From positions 1,178,001-1,242,000 of the forward strand of contig NZ_JAVDXT010000002.1 in the NCBI RefSeq assembly GCF_031458075.1: DNA of 64,000 nucleotides. Reading direction: 5' to 3'. Position 1 is the first letter of the stretch, and every line of letters begins with the position of its first letter. The DNA is from Rhodoferax_B ferrireducens_A (GTDB lineage: Bacteria > Pseudomonadota > Gammaproteobacteria > Burkholderiales > Burkholderiaceae_C). This document shows positions 26,162-34,417 of this stretch, in pieces. Both the position numbers and the translations under genes were made by a program. Below the pieces are notes generated by a model, which saw nothing but the letters and a program-made list of their open reading frames with translations, had not been told where the DNA came from and made no database searches.

Positions 26162-26775
26162 GGCGGCAGCTACTGGCATTGGCCGGTTTGGGTGCCTTGC
26201 CCTGGGCTCCTGCGGCAGTTGCGGCCGACATTGCGGCCCAGGTGCGCCAGCGCTTGCAGGATACCGAGCTGCTACGCGGCGAGTTCGAGCAGTCCAAGAC
26301 GCTCAAGGGATTCAAGAAGCCCTTGGTTTCGCGCGGCCAGTTCCTGGTGGCGCGCGGCAAGGGCGTGCAATGGCTGACCCGCGAACCTTTTGCTTCGACC
26401 TTGGTGGTAACAGAGGAGCGGCTGGTTGCGCGCCAGGCCGATGGCCGCATCAGCGCGCAGCTCAATACCCGGGACGAGCCGGGCTTGCGCGTGGTCAATA
26501 GCGTCATGTTTGCCTTGCTGCGTGGCGATGTGGCGGCATTGTCTGTGCGCTTCAGCGTGGACGGCGAGCTACTGGGCAAAGACGCCTGGCGCTTGCGACT
26601 GGTACCGCGGGAAGCGGCGCTTTTGCAAGTGTTTACCCAGGTGGATATCGATGGCGACCAGTTTGTCCGCAGCATCAAAATGGCCGAGGTCCAGGGCGAC
26701 AGCACGGTGATTCGATTCACCGCCATGGTGCCAGGTGTGGCGCTGAGCCGTGACGAGGAAGTTCGGTTTGAATAG
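26155..26775 (+). CDS. LolA-like periplasmic carrier protein
   Basis: A 206-residue protein with an N-terminal signal peptide (MLRRQLLALAGLGALPWAPA, cleavage near VAA-DI). The mature part resembles LolA, the periplasmic lipoprotein carrier (GEFEQSKTLKGFKKPLVSRG and a beta-rich body). In aryl-polyene clusters it is thought to carry the lipid-linked polyene across the periplasm with the MMPL exporter. It overlaps the thioesterase gene by 7 bases. Confidence 0.9.
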   Translation: MLRRQLLALAGLGALPWAPAAVAADIAAQVRQRLQDTELLRGEFEQSKTLKGFKKPLVSRGQFLVARGKGVQWLTREPFASTLVVTEERLVARQADGRISAQLNTRDEPGLRVVNSVMFALLRGDVAALSVRFSVDGELLGKDAWRLRLVPREAALLQVFTQVDIDGDQFVRSIKMAEVQGDSTVIRFTAMVPGVALSRDEEVRFE

Positions 26776-29095
26776 GGCGCTCAACGCCAGGATGCCGCGC
26801 CTATGGCATGTACTGGCGCTGGTATGGTTGCTGATGGTGGTGCTGGTGGCGGCACACCAATGGCATTTCTGGCGTGCTGCGAATCTGGACAGTGATGTGC
26901 TGGCGCTGTTGCCGCAGGATGAGCATGCGCCCGAGGTGTCGGCTGCGACGCGGCGCTTGGCGGAACAGACCTCGCGCCAGGTTGTGGTGGTGCTGGGCGG
27001 AAAAAATTGGGACCAGGTGCGCCAGGCGGCCCTGGCACACCGCGCTGCAGTTGCTGCCAGCCCTGGTGGGCTTAAGCCTTTGGTGGGTATGGACGCAGCA
27101 GGCTTGGCGCAGGTGCTGGATTTCTACCGCCCTTACCGTGACCGCCTTTTGACACCGGCGCAGCGCGTGCAACTGACGGACAGCCCCTCCGCTGCGCTGG
27201 TGCAGTCGGCGCTGGCCGGGCTTTACCAGCCTGGAGTCGGCTTGAAGTTATCCGACTGGGTGACGGACCCCTTGGCTTTGTGGCCGCAGTGGTGGGCCCA
27301 GCGGGCCGGCGAGAGCCGGGCGCGGCTGCGCGATGGCTGGCCCTGGGTGGCGGCAGACGGCAAGGACTGGGTGGTGCTGGCCTATGAGCTGTCGGGGCCG
27401 GCATTTGCCATGGATGGCAGCACGCCGGTCACCGACACCCTGGTGCAGGCGGCGGCCGCAGTCCAGACGCCGGATCTGCGCATTGTGTCGATAGGCATTG
27501 CCCTGCATGCGGAAGCTGCTGCGGCCCAGGCCAACCGGGAAGTGAATACGATTGGTTGGGGCTCCTTGGCGGCGGTGCTGCTGCTGGTCTGGCTGGCGTT
27601 TCGTTCTTTGCGGCCGATTGCCTTGGTGTCGCTGTCTTTGCTCGTGGGGTGTGCGACGGCACTGACGGTGACTGCACTGCTGTTTGGCAAAGTGCATCTC
27701 TTGACGCTGGTGTTTGGCGCCAGCTTGGTCGGGGTTGCCGAAGACTTTGGCATCCATTATTTTGCGACCCGCCAATCGCGGCTGGGGCAAGCGCGCTGGG
27801 CGGTGATGGGCGACCTGCTGCCGGGCCTGGCGTTGGCCCTGACCACCAGCGTGCTGGCCTATCTGGTGCTGGGTTTGGCGCCATTTCCGGGCCTGCGCCA
27901 AATGGCGGTGTTTTCCTCCGTCGGGTTGGTAGCGGCATTTTTGACGGTAGTCTGTTGGTTTCCCTGGCTGGACCGGGGGCAGGTGCCTATGAGCGGCTTT
28001 GCCCAGCGTATCTCCTTCAGTCTTGACCATGTGCCGGTGTTGCGCATGCGGCCAGCGCTATTTGCCACAGCACTGGTGATGGCGGTGTTTCTGGTCTTCG
28101 GTATCAGCCGTCTGCAGGCCAACGACGATGTACGCCAGCTGCAAGGTTCACCCAAGGCCTTGATGGATGCACAGCGGGAGGTTGGCGCGCTGCTCGCACT
28201 GCCCAGTCCGGCCCAGTTCTACCTGGTGCGGGGGCAGGATGCCGAGCAGGTGCTGGCGCGGGAGGAAGCGTTGAAGCAGGTTTTGGCGCCATTGGCTGAA
28301 CAAGGCCTGATCGACGGCTGGCGCGCGGTGTCGGATTGGCTGCCGTCGCAAACCCGGCAACAAGCGGATGCGACGTTGACGGCGCGGGCCGAACGCGAAG
28401 TCCTAGCTGCCGTGGCGCAGCAATTGGGTGAGACTTTTACGCGTCCCGTTTTTGCGCCGCAGGCGCTGGACCTGGCATCCTGGCTGGCGCACCCGGTTTC
28501 CGCAATCGCGCGGCCGCTGTGGCTGGGCGAGGTGAACGGGCAGATGAGCAGTGTGGTGATGTTGCAAGGAGTGGCGGACTCCGCATCCTTGCCGCGTCTA
28601 GCCCAGCTGGCCGAAGGCCTGGATGGGGTGCGCTGGGTCGATACCACGGCCAATGTGTCGTCGCTGCTCGGGCGTTACCGCATGTCCATGCTCGGCCTGT
28701 TGGCTGGCGGGTATGTGGTGGTGTTCCTGGCCTTGTTCTGGCGCTACCGCGGTGATGCCTGGCGGGCCTGGGTACCTACTTTGCTGGCCAGTGGCTTGAG
28801 TCTGGCAATTCAAGGGGTCTGCGGTATCTCGTTTCAGCTATTCAATGTGCTGGCGCTGGTTTTATTGCTGGGCATGGGGGTGGACTACGGCATATTCTTG
28901 CTGGAACACCGGGGCGACCGCTCTGCTTGGCTGGCTATCGCCTTGGGTGCTGCCAGTACGCTGCTGTCGTTTGGCTTGCTGGCTTTGTCTTCCACGCCAG
29001 CGCTGCAGGCTTTTGGTTTCACCATGGCCTGCGGCGTGAGCTTGGTGTGGGCCCTGTCCCCCTTCTTTCGTCCGTCTGGAGGGCCACCGCAATGA
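26768..29095 (+). CDS. MMPL/RND-type exporter of the pigment cluster
   Basis: About 775 residues. One N-terminal membrane helix, a large periplasmic loop, and two blocks of five to six helices give the RND/MMPL fold; FGASLVGVAEDFGIHYF and LGMGVDYGIFLLEH carry the paired acidic relay positions. It should move the lipid-linked polyene out of the inner membrane by proton-motive force. The start is uncertain: TTG at 26768 has GAGGAA seven bases upstream and is preferred, while GTG 26750 and ATG 26792 are alternatives. It partners with the LolA-like gene before it and the lipoprotein after it. Confidence 0.9.
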   Translation: MNRALNARMPRLWHVLALVWLLMVVLVAAHQWHFWRAANLDSDVLALLPQDEHAPEVSAATRRLAEQTSRQVVVVLGGKNWDQVRQAALAHRAAVAASPGGLKPLVGMDAAGLAQVLDFYRPYRDRLLTPAQRVQLTDSPSAALVQSALAGLYQPGVGLKLSDWVTDPLALWPQWWAQRAGESRARLRDGWPWVAADGKDWVVLAYELSGPAFAMDGSTPVTDTLVQAAAAVQTPDLRIVSIGIALHAEAAAAQANREVNTIGWGSLAAVLLLVWLAFRSLRPIALVSLSLLVGCATALTVTALLFGKVHLLTLVFGASLVGVAEDFGIHYFATRQSRLGQARWAVMGDLLPGLALALTTSVLAYLVLGLAPFPGLRQMAVFSSVGLVAAFLTVVCWFPWLDRGQVPMSGFAQRISFSLDHVPVLRMRPALFATALVMAVFLVFGISRLQANDDVRQLQGSPKALMDAQREVGALLALPSPAQFYLVRGQDAEQVLAREEALKQVLAPLAEQGLIDGWRAVSDWLPSQTRQQADATLTARAEREVLAAVAQQLGETFTRPVFAPQALDLASWLAHPVSAIARPLWLGEVNGQMSSVVMLQGVADSASLPRLAQLAEGLDGVRWVDTTANVSSLLGRYRMSMLGLLAGGYVVVFLALFWRYRGDAWRAWVPTLLASGLSLAIQGVCGISFQLFNVLALVLLLGMGVDYGIFLLEHRGDRSAWLAIALGAASTLLSFGLLALSSTPALQAFGFTMACGVSLVWALSPFFRPSGGPPQ

Positions 29096-29637
29096 TGCTG
29101 TTGCTACGTTTCTGTGCGCTGTTTTTGCTGCTGCTGTTGGGCGCCTGCGCTGGTCGCTTGGGAGCTGCGCCAGACCATGAACTGCTGCTGCGCTTGGCGC
29201 CCGCCAGCTTGGGGCGCTCCATATCGCTGCAGCAGCACCTGGTGGTGACGGCTGCAGGGCGTAGCCAGGCGGTAGATGTGGCACTGGAGGTCGATCCGCA
29301 GGAGTTGCGCCTGGCCGTGCTGGGCATGAACCAAACCATGGTGCGGATGAGCTGGGATGGTCAAACGCTGCAGCAAACCCGCGCCAGTTGGCTGCCGGAT
29401 GTTGTGCGTGGCGAGCGCATTCTGAGCGACCTGCAACTGGTCTGGTGGCCGGCCGAAGTGGTGCGCGCTGCGCTGCCCGAGGGTTGGACCTTGGAGAGCA
29501 GTGCCAACCAACGGCGCTTGCTGTGGAGGGGCGAAGAAGCGATGCAAGTGCAGTACGGCGAGGATCAGCATGTGGATGTATTCAACCACCGTGCGGGTTA
29601 CCAACTGCAGATTGAATCGGTGGAGCAAACGCCATGA
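29092..29637 (+). CDS. DUF3261-like outer-membrane lipoprotein
   Basis: A 181-residue putative lipoprotein. The signal ends in a lipobox (LLLGAC), so Cys about residue 19 would be lipidated. The mature part is beta-rich and ends with WRGEEAMQVQYGEDQHVDVF, a pattern I recall from the DUF3261 family in aryl-polyene clusters. It may anchor or receive the exported pigment at the outer membrane. It overlaps the exporter by 4 bases and the following ketosynthase by 4. Confidence 0.82.
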   Translation: MMLLLRFCALFLLLLLGACAGRLGAAPDHELLLRLAPASLGRSISLQQHLVVTAAGRSQAVDVALEVDPQELRLAVLGMNQTMVRMSWDGQTLQQTRASWLPDVVRGERILSDLQLVWWPAEVVRAALPEGWTLESSANQRRLLWRGEEAMQVQYGEDQHVDVFNHRAGYQLQIESVEQTP

Positions 29638-30815
29638 ACATATACCTGCAGTCGCTTGGCGTGGTCTGCTCTTTGGGCTCCGACCTGGCCGCTATCCGGG
29701 CCAAGTTGTGGGCGCACGAGATGCCCGATAGTGTGGCCCCCAGCGACCAGTACACGCCTGGGCGCTTGCTGCACATGGGCCGGGTTGAGACGGGCTTGCC
29801 AGACTTGGGCCAGGTGCCCATAGCGCAGCGTAGCCGCCATAACGCCTTGCTGGCCCAGGCACTGCAACAGATCCGCGGCCCGGTGCAGGCTGCAGTGGCT
29901 CGCCATGGCCCATCGCGGGTTGCTGTGATCCTAGGTGGCAGCGCACCGGGTTTGGAGGAGGGTGAGCAGGCTGTGCGCTATCACCGCGCACATGGGGTTT
30001 GGCCGGCGGGTTACGACTATGCCCAGCAGACCCTGGGCTCGGGCGCTGCGTCTGTAGCCCGGGAAATCGGTGCAACAGGGCCGATCTACACCATCTCTAC
30101 CGCTTGCTCGTCGGGCGCCAAGGCCCTGGCCAGTGGTGCCCGCTTGTTGTGTGCCGGCTTGGTTGATGCGGTAGTGGCGGGTGGTGCAGATGCGCTGAGT
30201 ACTTTTACGATTGCCGGCTTTTCATCGCTGGAGTCGGTGTCGGCCGAACGCTGCAATCCGATGTCTCTGCACCGCAGTGGCATCAACCTGGGGGAAGGGG
30301 CCGCCTTGTTTCTGATGGGGCGTGATGCGGGCCCGGTGCGCTTGGCGGGCTGGGGTGAGACATCGGATGCGCACCATATGTCTGCGCCAGAGCCCAGCGG
30401 CCAAGGTGCGGCCGATGCCATGCGCCAGGCACTGATGCGGGCCGGTGTAGCGGCTGACCTGGTGGACTATTTGAACCTGCATGGCACGGCCACGGTACAG
30501 AACGATGCGATGGAGAGCCGGGCGGTGGCTGATCTGCTGGGCTGCGAGGTACCCGTAAGCTCTACCAAGCCCATGACGGGGCACGCATTGGCCGCCGCCG
30601 GCTCCATCGAAGCCGCATTGGCCTGGGCGACGCTGGTGGACAATCCCCTAGGTTACCTGCCGCCGCATTGGTTTGACGGTGTACGGGACCCTCAGTTGCC
30701 GCCGCTTCACCTGGTGCATGCGGGCGAGTCGTTGGGGCGATCGCCGCAGTATGTCATGAGCAACTCGTTTGCGTTTGGTGGCAGCAATGCCGCACTTTTA
30801 TTTGCGCAGGGCTGA
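29634..30815 (+). CDS. Beta-ketoacyl-ACP synthase (first of two complete)
   Basis: A 393-residue thiolase-fold ketosynthase. The catalytic Cys is in STACSSGA, and the two His are in NLHGTATVQND and KPMTGHALAAAG; NSFAFGGSNAAL ends the domain. It condenses malonyl units with the carrier-bound chain. The E. coli pathway has two ketosynthases (ApeO and ApeR), one in complex with the chain-length factor; which of the two this is cannot be settled here. The ATG at 29634 overlaps the lipoprotein gene. Confidence 0.92.
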   Translation: MNIYLQSLGVVCSLGSDLAAIRAKLWAHEMPDSVAPSDQYTPGRLLHMGRVETGLPDLGQVPIAQRSRHNALLAQALQQIRGPVQAAVARHGPSRVAVILGGSAPGLEEGEQAVRYHRAHGVWPAGYDYAQQTLGSGAASVAREIGATGPIYTISTACSSGAKALASGARLLCAGLVDAVVAGGADALSTFTIAGFSSLESVSAERCNPMSLHRSGINLGEGAALFLMGRDAGPVRLAGWGETSDAHHMSAPEPSGQGAADAMRQALMRAGVAADLVDYLNLHGTATVQNDAMESRAVADLLGCEVPVSSTKPMTGHALAAAGSIEAALAWATLVDNPLGYLPPHWFDGVRDPQLPPLHLVHAGESLGRSPQYVMSNSFAFGGSNAALLFAQG

Positions 30816-30816
30816 T

Positions 30817-31284
30817 ATGTCGGCAGTGGCATCTTCTATTGAAACCTATATTCCGCACCGCGGTGCGATGCGTTTGATCGACCGCCTGGTTTCCGTCGGC
30901 CCCGACCTGGTGGCGGTGGAGGCCGATGTGCGGGCCGACCGGCTGTTTGTCCAGGGCGCGTACTTGCCCGCATGGGTGGGGGTGGAGCTGATGGCGCAGG
31001 CGATTGCCGCCTGGGCCGGTGCACGGGCTATGGACCGGGGTGAGCCCGTCAGCATAGGTTTTTTACTGGGAACCCGGCGCTATGTAGCCGACTGCGCGGG
31101 GTTTGCCGTGGGCAGCGTGTTGCGTATCGAGGCGCATGCTGAGTTGGTTGCCGACAATGGGCTGGGCATGTTCGATTGTCGAATTTATGCAGAAGAGAAA
31201 GAGCTGGCCCGCGCGCATGTCTCGGTGTTCGAACCCAAGGACGGCATGGCCTACTTAAAAGAATCAGAGGGAACCCCGGGATGA
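30817..31284 (+). CDS. Hot-dog 3-hydroxyacyl-ACP dehydratase (ApeP-like)
   Basis: A 155-residue hot-dog protein. IPHRGAMRLIDRL at the N-terminus and WVGVELMAQAIAAWAG match the dehydratase family used in aryl-polyene clusters, where ApeP acts with ApeI. It removes water from 3-hydroxyacyl carrier intermediates to create the conjugated double bonds. The start lies one base after the ketosynthase stop, and the end overlaps the ketoreductase start by 4 bases. Confidence 0.88.
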   Translation: MSAVASSIETYIPHRGAMRLIDRLVSVGPDLVAVEADVRADRLFVQGAYLPAWVGVELMAQAIAAWAGARAMDRGEPVSIGFLLGTRRYVADCAGFAVGSVLRIEAHAELVADNGLGMFDCRIYAEEKELARAHVSVFEPKDGMAYLKESEGTPG

Positions 31285-32012
31285 AATCTTCCAGCATTTT
31301 GGTGACCGGCGCGAGCCGGGGCATAGGCAAAGCCATTGCCCTGCGCTTGGCGGCCGACGGCTTTGACATCGTGGTGCATTGCCGTACCCAGCTCAGCCAG
31401 GCGCAGGCGGTAGCGCAAGAGATTCTTGCGCTCGGACGGCAAGCCCGGGTACTGGCTTTTGACGTGGCCGACCGGCAGGCCTGTGCCGCTGCGCTGCAGG
31501 CGGATATGGACCAGCACGGTGCGTACTACGGTGTGGTCTGCAATGCGGGTTTGGCGCGTGACAACGCTTTTCCGGCCATGACCGGCGAGGAATGGGACAT
31601 GGTAGTGCATACCAACCTTGATGCCTTCTACAACGTACTCCATCCGGTGGTGATGCCCATGGTGCAGCGACGCCAGCCCGGGCGTATCGTGACCCTGGCA
31701 TCGGTGTCCGCGCTGATGGGCAACCGCGGCCAAACCAATTACAGCGCGGCCAAGGCCGGTGTGATTGCTGCCACCAAGTCCTTGGCCATCGAACTGGCCA
31801 AACGGGCCATCACGGTGAACTGCGTGGCCCCTGGCCTGATTGATACAGAAATGGTTGAACCCCACGTACTGGAAGAGGCTTTGAAAATCATCCCGTTGCG
31901 GCGCATGGGTACGCCGCAGGAAGTGGCCGCTGTGGTGGCTTTCTTGATGACCCAGGACGCCGCCTACATCACCCGCCAGGTGATCTCGGTGAATGGAGGG
32001 ATGGTCGGATGA
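31281..32012 (+). CDS. 3-oxoacyl-ACP reductase, SDR family (FabG-like)
   Basis: A 243-residue short-chain dehydrogenase. The cofactor loop is TGASRGIGKA, CNAG follows, and the catalytic Ser, Tyr and Lys are in ASVSALMG and YSAAKAG. It reduces the beta-keto group after each condensation with NADPH, equivalent to ApeQ. Lying between a dehydratase and a ketosynthase with overlapping ends, it is a dedicated pathway enzyme rather than the housekeeping FabG. Confidence 0.93.
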   Translation: MKSSSILVTGASRGIGKAIALRLAADGFDIVVHCRTQLSQAQAVAQEILALGRQARVLAFDVADRQACAAALQADMDQHGAYYGVVCNAGLARDNAFPAMTGEEWDMVVHTNLDAFYNVLHPVVMPMVQRRQPGRIVTLASVSALMGNRGQTNYSAAKAGVIAATKSLAIELAKRAITVNCVAPGLIDTEMVEPHVLEEALKIIPLRRMGTPQEVAAVVAFLMTQDAAYITRQVISVNGGMVG

Positions 32013-33241
32013 AGCGGGTAGTCGTTACCGGATTTGGCGCCTTGAGCCCGCTAGGCCACGATTGGCCCAGCGTGCGCCAGCAGTTGCAAGACAAGCGCAA
32101 TGCCGTGGTCACCATGCACGACTGGGCCGTGTTCGAGGGGTTGCACACGCGTTTGGGCGCTCCCGCCCAGCCTTTCGAGCTACCCGCACACTACAACCGC
32201 AAATCGATGCGCAGCATGGGCCGTGTGGCGGTGCTAGCCACGCGGGCCAGCGAGCTGGCCCTGATCGATGCGGGTTTGCTGGGGGACCCTTTGGTCAAGA
32301 GCGGCCGCATGGGTGTGTCCTATGGCTCGTCCGCGGGCACACCGTCGGCGATTGGCGACTTTGGTCGCATGATGTCGGAGAAGAGCACCGAGGGCATCAA
32401 CGCCACCACCTATATCAAGATGATGTCGCATACCGCGGCCGTCAATATCGGCGTTTTCTTTGGCATGACGGGGCGCATCATCACCACGTCTAGCGCTTGC
32501 ACCTCGGGCAGCCAGGGGATTGGTTCGGCGTTTGAGGCCATCCAGTCAGGCAAGCAAATTGCCATGCTCGCTGGTGGTGCCGAAGAGCTGGATGCGACCG
32601 AAGCCGCGGTGTTTGACACCTTGTTTGCCACCAGCGTGCGCAATGACGAGCCTGGATCGACCCCCCGGCCTTTCGATGCAGAGCGCGATGGCCTGGTACT
32701 CGGAGAAGGCGCAGGGACCTTGGTGTTGGAAGAGCTGGAGCATGCCTTGGCCCGTGGTGCGCGCATCCATGCCGAAGTGCTGGGCTATGGGACTAACAGC
32801 GACGGCGCCCATGTCACCCAGCCTCAATCTGAAACCATGGCCGAGGCGATACGGCTGGCGCTGGAGAGTGCCGGCCTGGCGCCCGAGGCGATTGGCTACG
32901 TGAATGCCCATGGCACGGCTACCGACCATGGCGACGTGGCCGAGTCGATTGCCACCCACGCCATTTTTGGCGAGCGAGTGCCCCTGAGTTCGTTGAAGAG
33001 CTATATGGGCCACACCCTCGGGGCCTGCGGTGCGCTGGAGGCCTGGATGACCATCGAGATGATGCGCGAAGGCTGGTTCGCGCCGACCGTCAATCTGCGC
33101 CAGGTGGATCCGCGCTGCGCACCGCTGCAATACGTGATGGGCGATGGCCTCCGCTTGCAGACCGACCATGTGATGAGCAACAACTTTGCGTTTGGAGGCA
33201 TCAACACCTCCTTGATTTTTGGCCGCTGGCGCGGTGTTTGA
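32009..33241 (+). CDS. Beta-ketoacyl-ACP synthase II-like (second complete)
   Basis: A 410-residue FabF-type ketosynthase. The active-site Cys is in SSACTSGSQG, and the His are in NAHGTATDHGD and SYMGHTLGACG. N-terminal VVVTGFGALSPLG and C-terminal NNFAFGGINTSL are canonical. It is longer and closer to FabF than the first ketosynthase, and is the better candidate for the partner of the chain-length-factor-like protein (an ApeO role). It overlaps the ketoreductase by 4 bases. Confidence 0.93.
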   Translation: MKRVVVTGFGALSPLGHDWPSVRQQLQDKRNAVVTMHDWAVFEGLHTRLGAPAQPFELPAHYNRKSMRSMGRVAVLATRASELALIDAGLLGDPLVKSGRMGVSYGSSAGTPSAIGDFGRMMSEKSTEGINATTYIKMMSHTAAVNIGVFFGMTGRIITTSSACTSGSQGIGSAFEAIQSGKQIAMLAGGAEELDATEAAVFDTLFATSVRNDEPGSTPRPFDAERDGLVLGEGAGTLVLEELEHALARGARIHAEVLGYGTNSDGAHVTQPQSETMAEAIRLALESAGLAPEAIGYVNAHGTATDHGDVAESIATHAIFGERVPLSSLKSYMGHTLGACGALEAWMTIEMMREGWFAPTVNLRQVDPRCAPLQYVMGDGLRLQTDHVMSNNFAFGGINTSLIFGRWRGV

Positions 33242-33279
33242 CACAGCGCTGTTTCTAGATACCTTGCACTAACCACCTT

Positions 33280-33732
33280 ATGAAAAAAACCATTGCCCTG
33301 TCTGCTGCTGTGTTGGCTTTGAGTGCGGTCTTTACCGCACCAGCGTTCGCCCGCGATGTCGAGTACCAGATCCCTCTCGAAGATGTACTGAAGATGCCCG
33401 AAGCCCAGGCCAAGCTGGACGGCTCGGTGAAGTTTTACCTTTCGGGCTCAAACACCCCGGCAATTGAACAAACCCTTGGCGAAGACAGGTCGCATGGCAC
33501 GGCGAATGGTTCCGTCAAGGAAGAACTCGCGGGTTGCCACGCGGCGGCGCTGTCGTCATTGCTGGCCTTTCAGGCCAAGGCCAAAAAGCTCGGTGCCAAT
33601 GCGGTGGTAGACATACACAGCTTCTTTAAAAATGAGGTCACCAAGAGTCCGACGACGGTCGAATGCCATGCGGGCACTTTCCGTATCCATGTGGTGCTCA
33701 AAGCCAGCTACGCCAAAGTCGCAGCCCAGTGA
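33280..33732 (+). CDS. Small secreted protein with a YbjQ-like segment
   Basis: A 150-residue protein with a clear signal peptide (MKKTIALSAAVLALSAVFTA, cleavage after AFA). Its end resembles YbjQ-like domains: AKKLGANAVVDIHSFF and Cys136-region TVECHAGTFRIHV. Two Cys in the mature part may form a disulfide. Similar genes are often mislabelled as excinuclease subunits in databases. It stands in an aryl-polyene operon, 38 bases after the ketosynthase, and overlaps the transferase gene. The function is unknown; a periplasmic role in pigment placement is only a guess. Confidence 0.75.
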   Translation: MKKTIALSAAVLALSAVFTAPAFARDVEYQIPLEDVLKMPEAQAKLDGSVKFYLSGSNTPAIEQTLGEDRSHGTANGSVKEELAGCHAAALSSLLAFQAKAKKLGANAVVDIHSFFKNEVTKSPTTVECHAGTFRIHVVLKASYAKVAAQ

Positions 33733-34406
33733 TTCAGCAGATCCGTGTGTGTGTTGCCTCGGTAGCCCAATGCGCTGCTGAGGTTGCACAAACGGACCTG
33801 CAATGGCTGTCCGCCCATGAAGCCCATAGGCTTGCGCAGATCAGCGCCCCGCTGCGGCGCCGTCAGTTTTTGGCCGGGCATTGGTTGGCTAGGCAGGCCT
33901 TGTCGGCCTTCGCTGGAGCAGCTGCGCCGCGGCTTTGGGGGCTGTCCGCCAATGCGGTGGGGGCACCGGCCGTGCTGGGCCATCCGCATCTCCATCTGTC
34001 GTTGAGCCACAGCGCCGATTGGGTGGTGTGTGCGGTATCGGATGCGCCCATCGGGGTGGATATCGAAGCCCCGGCACGTGCGCGCGATTGGACAGGTATG
34101 GCGGCCACCGTGTTTTCTGAGGTTGAACTGAAAGACGCCGAAGGCCTGGACCCCGCGGATGCGTTGCAGCAGTTCTACCGCATCTGGACTTTGAAAGAAG
34201 CCTGGTTCAAGTCACAGGGTGAAGCTTTGGCTTTGGCGCAACTGGCCGCTTTGCACACGCAAGCGATGCCCGCGGGGCAGGGTAATGCCCGCGTCTGGCA
34301 GCCAGAGGGTGTCACGCTGGCCTTGGTTGTGTCTGCCGATGCCCAGATCGTTGGCGGAGGATGGGTTGCAGCAGCGCCTTCATGGTGGCAGGTGGCAGCT
34401 GCTTAG
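33729..34406 (+). CDS. 4'-phosphopantetheinyl transferase (Sfp type)
   Basis: A 225-residue Sfp-type transferase. LSLSHSADWVVCAVS, the Mg-binding IGVDIEAP and FYRIWTLKEAWFKSQGEAL are diagnostic. It converts the two apo carrier proteins of this cluster to the holo form with coenzyme A. The start is a GTG at 33729 overlapping the preceding stop (GTGA). It is the last gene of the operon. A convergent histidine kinase gene ends 11 bases away, with no obvious terminator hairpin between them. Confidence 0.92.
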   Translation: MIQQIRVCVASVAQCAAEVAQTDLQWLSAHEAHRLAQISAPLRRRQFLAGHWLARQALSAFAGAAAPRLWGLSANAVGAPAVLGHPHLHLSLSHSADWVVCAVSDAPIGVDIEAPARARDWTGMAATVFSEVELKDAEGLDPADALQQFYRIWTLKEAWFKSQGEALALAQLAALHTQAMPAGQGNARVWQPEGVTLALVVSADAQIVGGGWVAAAPSWWQVAAA

Positions 34407-34417
34407 GGGCTGAAAAC

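Larger units (their letters stand above)
18233..34406 (+). other. Aryl-polyene type pigment biosynthesis cluster
   Basis: Eighteen co-directional genes, most overlapping or nearly touching, match the aryl-polyene (APE) cluster described from Escherichia coli, Vibrio and Xanthomonas. They cover starter supply (ammonia-lyase, ligase), carrier proteins and their activation, ketosynthases, ketoreductase, dehydratases, lipid attachment (acyltransferases, glycosyltransferase) and export to the outer membrane (LolA-like, MMPL, lipoprotein). No methyltransferase is present, unlike the E. coli cluster. The product is expected to be a membrane-bound yellow conjugated polyene that protects against oxidative stress. 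The function is inferred from the family. Confidence 0.9.

Noticed and set aside
32009..33241. Two ketosynthases and a partial one as a separate fatty-acid synthase system
   Set aside because: They are embedded in one operon with ammonia-lyase, MMPL exporter and LolA-like genes, which is the aryl-polyene set.
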